From: Circinella umbellata
Lineage: Eukaryota > Mucoromycota > Mucoromycetes > Mucorales > Lichtheimiaceae
NCBI GenBank assembly: GCA_025093555.1
Contig: JAIWNF010000012.1
Coordinates: forward strand, 744,001-808,000
DNA: 64,000 nucleotides
Reading direction: 5' to 3'
A program made the translations under genes and the position numbers. Of this stretch, positions 63,140 to 64,000 are shown piece after piece. The notes below the pieces were generated by a model. It was not told the origin of the DNA. It saw nothing but the letters and a program-made list of their open reading frames with translations, and did no database searches. How positions within the stretch are numbered: position 1 is the first letter of the stretch; each line of letters starts with the position of its first letter.

Positions 63140-64000
63140 AACTTTTATTATAATTTTAGTATATATGTGAGTGTGTGAGTTGTATGATATATATATATAT
63201 ATATATGTTTGGGTGAGTGTAAATTATGTTAATATATGATACAAATGCAGGTTATTCCTTTTTTTTTAATTCTAATTAATGAAGACAAAAAGAAACCAAG
63301 AAAAGAGTCAATTATTATTTTACTTATTGGTTTAAGAAAACGTTTGAGGATTCGCGTTTTTATTTATTTTTACCTCGTATTTACAAAGTGGTGTGTGTGT
63401 GTGTGTACAACCGCAGAAAAGCAGAAAGAGTAAAAGACAACGAATAAACGAATTAAACGCGTAGTAGGCACATTCAAGTCACGCACTACTTTCGGCGCCG
63501 CATAAGGATTTATTCCCAGGCCGATCCCTCAGAGGGTTTGGTGCAGCACAAGTAATATAGGACCAGGGGTAGAAGAGAAATAAACTACTTCCATGATATA
63601 CAATGATGTAGAGTTTATTTGTATGATTATATATAAATATATATATAAATTTTAAAGATGGAGAGAAGTCATATACAATTTTCTAATATGTACCTATATA
63701 TAGGTTTTATTTATAACTTACTAACCAAAAATTATTGTACCCATGAGCAGCATTGCATTTTCATACCTTTAATTGACTGTGCTGTTAGCTTTTTATTGAT
63801 ATATAGAGTATCGAACTATTCACATAATAATAAACAACATACGTATATGTTTACATATCACTATAACTAGTGAAGGTATCAAAATATTGCTATCGATACT
63901 ATAATACTATCGCGTTTAGTTAATTTTTTTAGGGATTTGCTACGGACACCCCACTTTATATTTTTTCCAAAGATACATAACAAGATCTGGTATAATTACG
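63140..64000. other. Right-edge intergenic DNA with an unexplained GC-rich block
   Basis: Upstream of the BTB gene. From about 63455 to 63575 the composition turns clearly GC-richer, with CGGCGCCG at 63493-63500 and a near-perfect CCCTCAGAGGG hairpin at 63526-63536. An inverted repeat of AAATAAACT arms follows (63578-63588 and 63608-63620). No protein, tRNA, 5S or snRNA could be recognised. Confidence 0.5.

Overview
The window looks like nuclear DNA from a filamentous fungus, most likely an early-diverging zygomycete-type lineage (Mucoromycota/Mucorales). The reasons are strong A+T bias, dense short GT-AG introns of about 50-180 nt, poly-Q/N-rich proteins, fungal-only families (GT15 mannosyltransferase, a Bni4/Afr1-type C-terminus, an HDEL ER-retention signal) and metazoan-like families seldom kept in yeasts (SNAPC4-like Myb protein, CK1-gamma-like kinase). 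I rebuilt 21 protein-coding genes by hand. In every model the exons join in one frame and sum to a multiple of three. Positions of starts, donors and acceptors are my own reading and were not checked against RNA.

Layout. 1.5-7 kb, plus strand: mitochondrial carrier (Mtm1/SLC25A39-40 type), dUTPase, plasma-membrane-type casein kinase 1. 7.9-9.3 kb, minus: TFIIH subunit Tfb4/p34, divergent from the ER Hsp70-like chaperone Lhs1/HYOU1 (10.2-14.0 kb, plus, ends HDEL). 14.1-15.8 kb, minus: glycogenin. 15.8-20.7 kb: gene-free, with a 2-kb block of odd composition followed by a decayed nuclear 28S rRNA fragment carrying the sarcin-ricin loop. 20.7-24.8 kb, plus: SNAPC4-like Myb protein and a Kre2/Mnt1 mannosyltransferase. 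24.8-28.4 kb: gene-free. 28.4-30.8 kb, plus: ankyrin-repeat protein. 33.1-41.2 kb, minus: Bni4/Afr1-like PP1-docking protein, free methionine-R-sulfoxide reductase, dual-specificity phosphatase, and a truncated DNA polymerase delta paralogue that consists only of the proofreading exonuclease domain. 43.0-44.8 kb, plus: CofD/YvcK-like protein. 45.0-46.2 kb, minus: single-pass membrane protein. 46.3-47.4 kb: a 1.1-kb non-autonomous TIR element. 48.1-54.1 kb, plus: SPO11 with a long acidic N-terminal extension, then bifunctional PFK-2/FBPase-2. 54.5-61.2 kb, plus: SET-like protein, coiled-coil protein resembling CENP-U/Ame1, F-box protein with Cys pairs. 61.6-63.1 kb, minus: BTB/POZ protein.

Most genes are unrelated housekeeping functions (transcription, ER folding, glycogen initiation, glycolytic control, mannosylation, meiosis), as usual for fungal chromosomes. 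The item most worth following is the gene at 39654-41246. Seven exons join into one open frame of 330 codons. All four acidic metal ligands of a B-family DNA polymerase exonuclease are present at nearly the spacing of human Pol delta, yet the polymerase domain is entirely absent and the protein ends in an in-frame stop right after Exo III. Other points of note are the TIR element lying in the divergent SPO11 promoter region, the rRNA fragment, and a C+G-rich unexplained block near the right edge.
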